DNA of 38,380 bases from CAYMKL01 sp964390805 (GTDB lineage Bacteria; Chloroflexota; Anaerolineae; VGOG01), in contig CAYMKL010000066.1 in the NCBI GenBank assembly GCA_964390805.1, positions 1-38,380 of the forward strand. Direction: 5' to 3'. A program made the translations under genes and the position numbers. Positions 7,523 to 14,374 of the stretch are shown here, piece by piece (position 1 is the first letter of the stretch; each line of letters opens with the position of its first letter). Below the pieces are notes generated by a model. It made no database searches, was not told the origin of the DNA, and saw nothing but the letters and a program-made list of their open reading frames with translations.

Positions 7523-7551
7523 TTGACCTGGAAGGGTTTCTGCTGTATAAT
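7523..7551 (+). promoter_or_regulatory. Sigma70-type promoter, module copy 3
   Basis: TTGACC at 7523-7528, a 17-bp spacer and TATAAT at 7546-7551. The first gene follows only about 40 nt after the expected transcription start, so this unit lacks the long leader of units 1 and 2. Confidence 0.83.
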
Positions 7552-7598
7552 ACTGAAGTAAGCATCCTTATCTGTCAGACTGGAAAGCGAGTATCTCG

Positions 7599-8102
7599 GT
7601 GTCAACCGATCAACAGCAAACTGCGAAACCTCGCGTTTACATTGAGACCACCGTTGTCAGCTATCTCACAGCACGTCCCAGCCGTGACATTGTTGTTGCC
7701 GCACACCAGCAGATTACACACGATTGGTGGCAAACATACCGACCGCAGTTCGAGCTCGTCACTTCGCAATTGGTCATCCAAGAAGCGAGCGCAGGCGATG
7801 CGGTAGCGGCAAGGGAGCGCCTGGATGTACTGAACGAACTGACCGGGCTGACGATAACTGAAGAAGCTCAGGCTCTTGCTCAGGAGTTGATACGAGGAGG
7901 GGCAGTGCCTGCGAGGTTTGGTGCGGATGCGCTGCATATCGCGGTGGCCGTGGTAAATGGTATCGAGTACCTGCTGACTTGGAACTGTACACACCTGGCG
8001 AATGCGACCATGCGTCACAAGATCGAGGGAGTTTGTCGGTCGGCGGGGTATGAGCCAGCGATCATTTGCACGCCGGAACAGTTGATAGCGGAGGTAACAT
8101 GA
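7599..8102 (+). CDS. PIN-domain toxin (VapC-like)
   Basis: This 167-residue protein belongs to a PIN-fold ribonuclease group that begins with a YIETTVVSYLTARPSRD-type stretch, where the first acidic residue is a glutamate. Further acidic positions are in the FGADALHIAVA segment and in the LLTWNCTHLAN segment. PIN toxins cleave RNA using Mg2+ held by these acids. The start is GTG at 7599. The gene overlaps the next small gene by 4 nt (ATGA), giving a toxin-first toxin-antitoxin pair under the copy 3 promoter. Confidence 0.82.
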   Translation: MSTDQQQTAKPRVYIETTVVSYLTARPSRDIVVAAHQQITHDWWQTYRPQFELVTSQLVIQEASAGDAVAARERLDVLNELTGLTITEEAQALAQELIRGGAVPARFGADALHIAVAVVNGIEYLLTWNCTHLANATMRHKIEGVCRSAGYEPAIICTPEQLIAEVT

Positions 8103-8335
8103 TGTGGGAGGATCCAATTGTCAAAGAAGTGCGCAAGGTGCGTGAGGAGTATGCGGCGCGCTTTGACTATGACGTGCTCGCAATCTGTCGCGACTTGAAG
8201 CAACAAGAGAAGAACAGCGGGCGGATATTTGTTTCGTATGCACCGCGGCGTGTTGTGCACGACAAGAAAGCAGGTACAGAGCGTGGGCATGCGGCACAAC
8301 ATGGCGTGCAGCCGACTCCCATCCCTGCGCTTTAA
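8099..8335 (+). CDS. Small antitoxin-like partner of the PIN toxin
   Basis: This 78-residue protein starts at ATG 8099 with GGAGGT just upstream and overlaps the toxin stop. The first 52 residues (MMWEDPIVKEVRKVREEYAA, then a D-Y-D-V-L-A-I-C-R-D-L helix and a SYAPRRV-type end) match a small protein commonly encoded after such PIN genes. The last 26 residues are atypical: they are encoded by a repeat-like sequence (GGCACAACATGGCGTGCAGC region) similar to the left arm of cassette recombination sites. This suggests the original stop was lost and the frame now reads into a former intergenic repeat. Confidence 0.7.
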   Translation: MMWEDPIVKEVRKVREEYAARFDYDVLAICRDLKQQEKNSGRIFVSYAPRRVVHDKKAGTERGHAAQHGVQPTPIPAL

Positions 8336-8425
8336 CAACGTCGCCCTACTTGCGGCGTGGTCTTGAGCGAAGTTGCGCCTTGCAGAGTGGCGGAGCGATT
8401 GAGTAAAACGTAGGAGGTGATGTCT

Positions 8426-8701
8426 ATGGAAGCAGTTCGAGTTCAACAAGTTGTTGCCAAAGATGGTGAGGTCTTGGTCAGAGGGATACCTTACAAGAAG
8501 GGCCAGGTTGTTGAAATCATCGTGCTGCCTCAACCCCTGAAAGCCACGCCACGTTCGCACTTAACCGTGCGTCAGTTGCGGCAGTCGGGGCTGATTGGTA
8601 TGTGGAAAGACCGCGATGACATCCGAGACAGTGCAGCCTATGCTCGTCGCTTGAGGGAACAAGCTCAACGACGCGGAGACAGCGACCAGGATTTTGAATG
8701 A
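8426..8701 (+). CDS. Antitoxin-like protein
   Basis: This 91-residue protein starts at ATG 8426, chosen because AGGAGG lies 8 nt upstream; ATG 8420 would be too close. The N-terminal half (VRVQQVVAKDGEVLVRGIPY, then KKGQVVEIIVLP) is beta-rich, and the C-terminal half (LRQSGLIGMWKDRDDI, then a basic helix) is typical of small antitoxins found before PIN toxins. Here no PIN gene follows. Instead it overlaps by ATGA with a short HigA-like fragment. It is the second toxin-antitoxin-like pair under the same promoter. Confidence 0.62.
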   Translation: MEAVRVQQVVAKDGEVLVRGIPYKKGQVVEIIVLPQPLKATPRSHLTVRQLRQSGLIGMWKDRDDIRDSAAYARRLREQAQRRGDSDQDFE

Positions 8702-8910
8702 GTAGGAACAGCACATGCACATTGCTAGAACCAGTCGTATTTGTTCCTCATGCTGAGAGTGAATACCAGCGGCTCGTGGCTTTGCTTGACACTTTGATTG
8801 ACACAGTAGGTGAGAATGAAAGCCATCCCTTAGCCTCGTTGATGGAAGTGATTGGCGTGCTGATTGAAAAGTATGAGGACGACCATGTTCCAGAACTGAC
8901 AGAGATATAG
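8698..8910 (+). CDS. Short HigA-N-terminus-like protein
   Basis: This 70-residue protein resembles the N-terminal helical part of HigA-type antitoxins (SEYQRLVALLDTLIDTVG, HPLASLMEVIGVLIEKYEDDH), but it ends before any helix-turn-helix domain. It overlaps the preceding antitoxin-like gene by 4 nt. It may be a remnant of a HigA gene or a small stand-alone regulator. The repeat tail of the unit starts about 40 nt after its stop. Confidence 0.5.
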   Translation: MSRNSTCTLLEPVVFVPHAESEYQRLVALLDTLIDTVGENESHPLASLMEVIGVLIEKYEDDHVPELTEI

Positions 8911-8948
8911 CGATCAACTGGTAGAGCGACATTGGAGACGTAACTGCG

Positions 8949-9156
8949 CCTAACAAATCCCTCTGCGATCTATTCGTTCGAAACCACGCGCTGCGATTCG
9001 TTCGCCCAAAGCGTGGGGGATAAACTGCTAGCCGAAAGCGGCGATGCCCCAAGCAGGTGGCTATGGAGCGGGGCTCAGGACATGTCTCACGAACCATCAG
9101 CCGAACGGTAACTGCACACTTGTCTGGAAGCAGAGCGGGAGGTAGTCAGCGCCTCC
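8949..9156. repeat. Unit tail repeat, copy 2, ending in a truncated terminator
   Basis: Ungapped match to 7278-7485 over 208 bp (about 92 percent by eye). The match ends inside the right arm of the terminator stem: GGAGG can still pair with CCTCC at 9152-9156, but the rest of the stem, the T tract and the whole promoter are missing. The next bases are the ribosome site of the following gene. The terminator is therefore probably weak, and the next genes are likely read from the copy 3 promoter. Confidence 0.78.
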
Positions 9157-9170
9157 GATAGGAGAAAACA

Positions 9171-10373
9171 ATGGACCTCAGCCTCTTCACAACCATGGGT
9201 AAGGCCCTCGTTAAAGGAAAACTTCACATTGGCACCCTGACGGGCTTTGAACGGTTCTTTCTGGCCCAGGTTACCCTCCCAGATCGAGTGCCCACCTTGT
9301 TGGCGGCGACGAATGTTGAACCTTACCTCATTGATGAGAAATACGATTACGTGCTGCTGACTGAAAACCCGGAGGCCAATCTTGAGCTATACACACTACT
9401 AAAATCAAGATTCGATTTCGATGTGATGATCACTCCGGTTTGGCTGGGGTTGCTGCTAACTGGAGCGGCCGAATTGGGGGTGGAGTTTCGCATTGAGGAG
9501 AGAAGGGTTCCGTATGCGTGCGCCCCCGCCATCCACGGAATTGAGGATGTCCAGAAGATTGCCCCCCTGTCAGAGCCGGCCGGGTATTTCAAGATCTACC
9601 TGGACACCATCCGGGAAGCCCAGCGGCGACTATCCGACACCATGATCACCTATATCAATGATGGCCCCTGGGACTTGGCCATGCTACTCAGAGGTGATCA
9701 GCATCTTCCGATGGATTTCTGCCTTTTCAAGGATTACACAGAAACAAAAGATCCCGTACGCAGGGAGAAAATCAGAAAGCGCGGTGATCCGCACCTCTGG
9801 CCGGCAATCATGGAGCTTACCACAAAAATCACGATACAGAACTTTCGGTTGGCGAAGGAATACGGCATCAACATGTTTGGGAGTATGATGGTGGACCAAT
9901 TTGCGACCAAACCGGTGCTTGGCGTTGAGGATTTCCTGACCTACGTGCTGCCTTATATCCAGCGGGCTTGGGAGGCTCTCGACAGGAAGGTCGAAATCGG
10001 TTACATGGTCCAATCTCCGCAGGAACTCGAAGAGCTGTCACATCACCCCATCCTTGGAAAATCACTTGGCCTGGCCGGGTACACAAACTACATCTTCCCC
10101 CAGACCCCGGAGGGAGTGACCCTGCCCGAATACGATCAGCCAATGCTTGAACTGGCGAAGAGGAATAGGAAGAACTACAACTATCTTGTCCATGGCAAAT
10201 TCATCCGCGACGCCACGGAACAACAACTGAAAGACGTCGTCAAACGAATCTGCCAGATGGCGACTCAGACGAGGGCCGGGTTGATCATCGCGCTTGGGGC
10301 AGTGCCCCCAGGAACTGATTTTGGGAAGATTGATCAGCTACTAAGTCTGGTTGAGGAGTACGGGAGATACTGA
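9171..10373 (+). CDS. Uroporphyrinogen decarboxylase-family methyltransferase
   Basis: This 400-residue protein belongs to the UroD-like superfamily that includes the corrinoid methyltransferases MtaA and MtbA. These move methyl groups between a corrinoid protein and a thiol acceptor, and are not true heme enzymes. Support comes from overall length, a C-terminal LVHGKFIRDATEQQLKDVVK segment with a typical GLIIALGAVPPGTD end, and the adjacent cobalamin-binding gene. The ATG has GATAGGAG 6 nt upstream. The gene starts 14 bp after the broken module. The methyl donor and acceptor are unknown. The usual zinc-ligand residues were not located with confidence. Confidence 0.8.
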   Translation: MDLSLFTTMGKALVKGKLHIGTLTGFERFFLAQVTLPDRVPTLLAATNVEPYLIDEKYDYVLLTENPEANLELYTLLKSRFDFDVMITPVWLGLLLTGAAELGVEFRIEERRVPYACAPAIHGIEDVQKIAPLSEPAGYFKIYLDTIREAQRRLSDTMITYINDGPWDLAMLLRGDQHLPMDFCLFKDYTETKDPVRREKIRKRGDPHLWPAIMELTTKITIQNFRLAKEYGINMFGSMMVDQFATKPVLGVEDFLTYVLPYIQRAWEALDRKVEIGYMVQSPQELEELSHHPILGKSLGLAGYTNYIFPQTPEGVTLPEYDQPMLELAKRNRKNYNYLVHGKFIRDATEQQLKDVVKRICQMATQTRAGLIIALGAVPPGTDFGKIDQLLSLVEEYGRY

Positions 10374-10374
10374 G

Positions 10375-11001
10375 ATGATCGAAGAAATCACAACCGCCAT
10401 ACTCGAGGGGAACACATACGATATTGATGAGATCATCCAATCCCACATTGATTCTGAAATCGAACCGGCGGCATGTCTTCAGGCTATGATAAGCGGTCTC
10501 GAAATGGTCGGCGACCTGTTTGAGCGTGGGGAGTACTTTCTACCTGAATTGACTATGGCAGGTGACACATTCAAGACAGGGATGAAGACGCTGGAACCAT
10601 ACCTCGCTGGGACACCGCGCGAGTATATGGGTACTGTTGTCCTGGGGACCGTCCAGGGAGACGTCCACGACATCGGGAAGAATCTGGTGGGGTTCATGGT
10701 GGAAAGCGCCGGATTCAAAGTCATTGACCTGGGGATCAATGTGCCGGTTGAGCGATTTCTCCATGCGGTGACGAAGCATTCAGCAGATGTCCTGGCGATG
10801 TCCGCCCTGTTGACTACGACGATGCTTGGAATGGAAGACGTCGTCGCTGCCTTGGAAGCGAAAGGCATGAGAGACAACGTCAAAGTGATTATCGGCGGGG
10901 CTCCGGTTTCAAGGAAGTTTGCGGAGGATATCGGGGTGGATGCCTATGCCTCAAGTGCTCCGCAAGGGGTTGAACAGATCAAAGCCTGGCTTGTGGAGTA
11001 G
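10375..11001 (+). CDS. Corrinoid (cobalamin-binding) methyl-carrier protein
   Basis: This 208-residue protein has the two-domain build of MtaC/MtbC/MttC: a helical cap (about residues 1-85) and a Rossmann-type B12 domain with the motif D96-V-H98-D-I-G101, in which the histidine is the lower cobalt ligand. Later SALLTTTM and GGAPVS segments fit the family. Start ATG 10375 follows the UroD-like stop by one base, with GGGAG 8 nt upstream; earlier starts overlap the upstream gene. With the UroD-like protein it forms a methyl-transfer pair, but the substrate-specific methyltransferase is not in the window. Confidence 0.92.
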   Translation: MIEEITTAILEGNTYDIDEIIQSHIDSEIEPAACLQAMISGLEMVGDLFERGEYFLPELTMAGDTFKTGMKTLEPYLAGTPREYMGTVVLGTVQGDVHDIGKNLVGFMVESAGFKVIDLGINVPVERFLHAVTKHSADVLAMSALLTTTMLGMEDVVAALEAKGMRDNVKVIIGGAPVSRKFAEDIGVDAYASSAPQGVEQIKAWLVE

Positions 11002-11136
11002 AGCTTGGACAAGTGAAGCTGCCCAACCATGCGTGGAGCCGACCGCGCCTTCGGCGCTCGTTGAATCGCGGCCTTTTGGCTTTGGTATGCTCTGTTCAGT
11101 GTGGTAGCCCTGCAAATGAAAAGAGGTCTGGAAACA
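11002..11136 (+). other. Unit tail with attC-like left half
   Basis: Starts near 11018 with GCCCAACCATGCGTGGAGCC, a sequence like the left arm of many integron recombination sites, followed by GCGCC-TTCG-GGCGC. No matching right arm (GTTRRRY) was found. The end (GTCTGGAAACAAAGCGGG) matches the end of the longer tail repeats. No gene is seen. Confidence 0.45.
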
Positions 11137-11137
11137 A

Positions 11138-11175
11138 AGCGGGAGGTCTAAGATGCCTCCTGTTTTTGCTTTCCG
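11138..11175 (+). terminator. Terminator, module copy 5 (stem with wobble pairs)
   Basis: The left arm is AGCGGGAGG and the right arm CCTCCTGTT at about 11156-11164, so the stem keeps pairing through G-U pairs. A short T run lies inside the same tract. It ends the corrinoid unit. Confidence 0.75.
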
Positions 11176-11195
11176 GACTGGGCATCGGTTGGTGG

Positions 11196-11224
11196 TTGAC
11201 CTGTAAGGGCTTCTGACGTATAAT
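11196..11224 (+). promoter_or_regulatory. Sigma70-type promoter, module copy 5
   Basis: TTGACC at 11196-11201, a 17-bp spacer and TATAAT at 11219-11224. The 110-nt leader holds a perfect 8-bp hairpin (GTCCCGGC/GCCGGGAC around 11253-11274). It drives the flavodoxin gene. Confidence 0.82.
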
Positions 11225-11341
11225 ATCGAGTAACAAGGGTGTGAGCAGCTTGTGTCCCGGCTCGTCGGCCGGGACGGTTGTCATGGCCAACTGCTTATCA
11301 ACAGTTGAGGACTACATTTCAAAAGCTGGAGGTATATGTCG

Positions 11342-11827
11342 ATGAAGGCACTGATAATCTACGATTCGTTCTTTGGCAATACAGAGCAGATAGCCCAGGC
11401 GATTGGCAATGCTTTTGGCCCCCCAGAGGATGTCGAGATACTCCGGGTAAGTGATGTGAAGCCAGAACAATTGACGGGAGCAACGTTGCTAATCGTCGGC
11501 TCTCCTACCCGGGGATTTCGACCAACACCAGCAATCAGTAACCTTTTGAAAAACATTCCCAAGAACGGTCTAAAAGGTGTCAAGGTAGCTGCATTTGATA
11601 CCAGGTTTACATGGGATGAAATAGAATCATCCGTATTCATATTGCGCATCCTGGTAAACATATTTGGCTATGCCGCCAAGCCTATTGCAGATAGGCTCGA
11701 GAAAAAAGGAGGAGAACTGATCATTCCTCCTGAAGGGTTCTTTGTAGAAGGGACGGAAGGTCCGCTGAAAGAAGGCGAGCTTGAACGAGCCGCGGATTGG
11801 GCTAGGCAAATCATGGCGACACGATAA
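11342..11827 (+). CDS. Flavodoxin family protein
   Basis: This 161-residue flavodoxin-like protein begins MKALIIYDSFFGNTEQIAQA. The SFFGNT loop binds the FMN phosphate. The second flavin loop is near IVGSPTRGFRP and the third near AAFDTRF. Start ATG 11342 is preferred over ATG 11336 because GGAGG lies 9 nt upstream of it. It could carry electrons for cobalamin reactivation by the preceding methyl-transfer pair, but it has its own promoter, so this link is speculative. Confidence 0.87.
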   Translation: MKALIIYDSFFGNTEQIAQAIGNAFGPPEDVEILRVSDVKPEQLTGATLLIVGSPTRGFRPTPAISNLLKNIPKNGLKGVKVAAFDTRFTWDEIESSVFILRILVNIFGYAAKPIADRLEKKGGELIIPPEGFFVEGTEGPLKEGELERAADWARQIMATR

Positions 11828-12005
11828 ATCGCCCAACAGCCGCCTGGTGCGCCCTTGAAAGCTGTTGTCTGCCCAGCCCTTCCTGGGCTCGCATGATGGA
11901 GACCGGGGCGAGGGCCTTGACCGTTAAGCGATTCAGTTGTTCACGTTCCATTTGCGGGCCATCGCACTGCAGCGACTCCACCAAGAGCCTGATCATGGAG
12001 AATAC
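11828..12005 (+). other. Tail and leader-like stretch between flavodoxin and kinase genes
   Basis: Starts with GCCCAACAGCC, again like the left arm of a cassette site, then a small hairpin (GCCCAG...CTGGGC near 11870-11890). From about 11910 it resembles the middle of the leaders of units 1 and 2 (TTGACCGTTAAG, TTCAGTTGTTCACGTTCC). No terminator-promoter module is present here, which may mark the site of a lost copy. Confidence 0.45.
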
Positions 12006-13067
12006 ATGCAGAGAGAGGAAATCTTAAAGATTTGCGACCGTGAAGTGCTTGGTACAGCATCCCGGCTGTTTGGCATTAGAAAAGATGCTTTGAAATTGGT
12101 TGCCGGCTATGAAGGTTGCGCGAACCTTGTCTACGAGTACAAGCGCGATGGGCAGCCCTTTATCCTGAGGATCTCCTTCCGCCCCGACAGGACTGCCGAG
12201 CAGATCAAGGCCGAATTGCACTTCGTGGACTACCTGGCTGAGCACGGCGTCCGCGTTTCCAGGCCAATGCCCTCTCAGAATGGGGAGACGCTTGAGACTG
12301 TTCAGGTTCGAGGAATTCCCCTGCACATCGCCTCTTTTGTCAAGGGCAAGGGGATGCGGGTACCGGATAATGGGTATCGCTACCGAGAGGACGCGCCCAT
12401 TGAAGAGTATTATCAGAACTGGGGGCGGATTCTGGGACGGATGCATGCCCTGGCGAAGGACTACCAGCCAGCCAGTGACCAGGTGAAACGACCGGCTTGG
12501 TTCGAAATCCACAAATCCAGACTTATGATTGAAACGCGGGTGCCAAGCCGGTTGCCTGTTGTGCGCGACCGGATCCGCTCCCTACTGGAAGAGGTCCTGT
12601 CACTCCCGAAGGATCGGAATTCCTACTATGGCCTGATCCATGGCGACTTCAATGATGGAAACTTCACCGTTGATTACACCAATGGAGATATTACGGTGTT
12701 CGACTTCGACGATTGCTGCTATTTCTGGTTCATGTACGAACTGGCCTCAGCCTGGGAAGGTGGGATCGGCAGGGTCATGTTCCGAGGTCTGGAGGAGCGC
12801 AAAGCCTTCATGGATCACTACATGGAACAGGTAATGGAAGGCTACAACCGGGAGAACTCATTGTCAACCGAATGGCTGGCGCGTTTGCCACTGTTTGTGA
12901 GGTTAATCCAGGTAGAAGAGTTGTTGCATTTTGTTCAATACATTGAGGAAGCCGATGAGGAGATGCAAGCCCAACTGGATTATAAGATCAAGTGTATTGA
13001 AGACGGTATTCCCTACATGGGCTTCTTCGACAGTGTCTATTCACCAGAAAGGCCATTTTCACTGTGA
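12006..13067 (+). CDS. APH-fold phosphotransferase (SrkA/homoserine kinase type)
   Basis: This 353-residue kinase belongs to the aminoglycoside phosphotransferase-like superfamily. Visible are the catalytic loop H212-G-D214-F-N-D-G-N219 and the metal-binding D233-F-D-D, with an N-terminal lobe containing a lysine-poor beta sheet (NLVYEYKRDGQPFILRI). The pattern resembles SrkA and homoserine kinase II, so the substrate may be a protein side chain or a small alcohol rather than an antibiotic. Start ATG 12006 has GGAG 5 nt upstream; the open frame extends further upstream but without a site. It lies in the accessory array but behind a degraded boundary. Confidence 0.83.
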   Translation: MQREEILKICDREVLGTASRLFGIRKDALKLVAGYEGCANLVYEYKRDGQPFILRISFRPDRTAEQIKAELHFVDYLAEHGVRVSRPMPSQNGETLETVQVRGIPLHIASFVKGKGMRVPDNGYRYREDAPIEEYYQNWGRILGRMHALAKDYQPASDQVKRPAWFEIHKSRLMIETRVPSRLPVVRDRIRSLLEEVLSLPKDRNSYYGLIHGDFNDGNFTVDYTNGDITVFDFDDCCYFWFMYELASAWEGGIGRVMFRGLEERKAFMDHYMEQVMEGYNRENSLSTEWLARLPLFVRLIQVEELLHFVQYIEEADEEMQAQLDYKIKCIEDGIPYMGFFDSVYSPERPFSL

Positions 13068-13257
13068 AGTCTTGTGTGCCCCTTGTGTAGCCCGATGATA
13101 TAGCGAATTGGCGACTACCGCAACAATCGTCAAGATCACGCCAATAATGGGAAGTTCTACCACTGAACGCAGCAACAGGGGTCAAGAGAGTTGTCCGTCT
13201 TTCTGCTATACTAGCTCTGAAGGTACCTTCAAACAACTACAAAAAGGAGATGAGCTA

Positions 13258-13749
13258 GTGAGCAAAAAGGCACACAGTCAGGAAGAGACGTACCAAATCC
13301 ACCCCATTGGGTACGTCCGCAGGAATGAAGACGGAATCCACTTGGAGATCAACGAGCCTTTCCGCCCTGCCCTGAAGCAGCTTGGCCACTTCAGCCACGT
13401 CATGGTGTTCTGGTGGGCGGATCAGTTCGACAACGCGGAAGGTCGCAGCACTTTGCAGTGCAAGCCACCCTATGCCGAGGAGCATGTGACCGGCGTTTTC
13501 GCCACCCGCTCTCCGCTTCGCCCCAACCCCATTGCCATGACCACCTGCAAGCTGCTGGAGGTGGATGAAGAGGGCGGCACGGTCAGGATTGCGGACCTGG
13601 ACGCATTCGACGGCACACGGATCGTGGACCTGAAGGCTTACTTCCCCGTGTGCGACCGGGTGCGGGAAGCCCATATCCCCGAGTGGCTTTCGGACTGGCC
13701 CGAATGGATGCCAGACGACGGGATCGGGCTGGAGCCCTGGGAAGAATGA
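13258..13749 (+). CDS. TrmO-like SAM-dependent tRNA methyltransferase family protein
   Basis: This 163-residue protein matches the TsaA/TrmO (YaeB, UPF0066) family, whose studied member methylates N6 of t6A37 in tRNA. Diagnostic stretches are GVFATRSPLRPNPIAMTTCK and DAFDGTRIVDLKAYFP. The GTG at 13258 is chosen because AAAGGAG lies 8 nt upstream and the homologous part starts soon after; the open frame continues upstream without support. It lacks the C-terminal extension of the E. coli protein, so a related small-molecule methyltransferase activity is possible. A strong terminator follows. Confidence 0.83.
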   Translation: MSKKAHSQEETYQIHPIGYVRRNEDGIHLEINEPFRPALKQLGHFSHVMVFWWADQFDNAEGRSTLQCKPPYAEEHVTGVFATRSPLRPNPIAMTTCKLLEVDEEGGTVRIADLDAFDGTRIVDLKAYFPVCDRVREAHIPEWLSDWPEWMPDDGIGLEPWEE

Positions 13750-13775
13750 ACGTCGGTTGATCGTGCGGAGTTTGC

Positions 13776-13819
13776 GAATAGTCCTGGGCTTCGGCCCGGG
13801 ACTATTCCTTGCCTTTTTG
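13776..13819 (+). terminator. Strong Rho-independent terminator after the TrmO-like gene
   Basis: A 14-bp stem with one G-U pair (13776-13789 with 13794-13807), a TTCG tetraloop, then CTTGCCTTTTTG. It is unrelated in sequence to the repeated module. Confidence 0.88.
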
Positions 13820-13831
13820 AGGAGCGTGCTC

Positions 13832-14338
13832 ATGGAACCAGCGATAATCGAAAGGCGCCAGATGATGTTGTTGGGGTTTAGCTTCTTTGGGGACCCGTTC
13901 AAAATCAGCGGAGGTTGGACTGAGGAGAACGAGATCGGGAGGCTGTGGAAACGGTTCATGGCGTATTTTGCTGAACATCGCCATCGCATCACGCACGTCG
14001 TAACCGACGCGGTCATGTACGAAGTACACATCGAACACGGGGAAACAGCCCTGACGGGAGAGTACGAAGTGTTCGTCGGGTTGGAGGTGGAGAAGCTGGA
14101 GGATGTGCCTGTGGAGATGGCGGTGAAAATCCTCCCGCCGACAACGTATGCCGTTTTCACCCTCGAAGGAAAGCAAATCACCTCTGATTGGCAGATGATG
14201 ATCTATGAATGGATGATGGAATCGGGCTACGAAAGAGCTTACCCCTACGGTTTTCAGCTTTATGACGAGCGCTTTAAGGGCGTTGAGCACATTGGTGAAT
14301 CAATACTAGACGTTTATGTTCCTGTCAAACGACGTTGA
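13832..14338 (+). CDS. GyrI-like small-molecule-binding protein
   Basis: This 168-residue protein fits the GyrI-like/AraC effector-binding (SHS2 duplication) fold. It begins with MEPAIIERRQMMLLGFSF and has a central VMYEVHIEH strand, a GLEVEKLEDVP segment, a TYAVFTLEG strand and a C-terminal YGFQLYDERF segment. Such proteins bind hydrophobic small molecules. ATG 13832 has GAGGAG upstream; the longer open frame begins inside the preceding terminator and is rejected. The next gene carries a related effector domain fused to an AraC-type DNA-binding domain, so both may sense the same ligand class. Confidence 0.78.
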   Translation: MEPAIIERRQMMLLGFSFFGDPFKISGGWTEENEIGRLWKRFMAYFAEHRHRITHVVTDAVMYEVHIEHGETALTGEYEVFVGLEVEKLEDVPVEMAVKILPPTTYAVFTLEGKQITSDWQMMIYEWMMESGYERAYPYGFQLYDERFKGVEHIGESILDVYVPVKRR

Positions 14339-14374
14339 CTCGCCGCGCAGTGATTCCACACCTGGGAATCGGAG

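Noticed and set aside
7278..9156. Integron attC sites
   Set aside because: The left arms look right (CCTAACAA, CCCAACAA and similar), but no matching GTTRRRY right arm at 50-150 bp and no integrase gene were found, so the sites are described only as attC-like.
9171..10373. True uroporphyrinogen decarboxylase (hemE)
   Set aside because: The adjacent corrinoid protein and the overall sequence fit the methyltransferase branch of the family.
12006..13067. Aminoglycoside resistance gene
   Set aside because: The APH fold is shared by many kinases; the sequence is closer to SrkA or homoserine kinase II types, so no resistance claim is made.
13108..13257. Longer N-terminus for the TrmO-like protein
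   Set aside because: The extra 50 residues lack homology and a ribosome site, while GTG 13258 has AAAGGAG at 8 nt.
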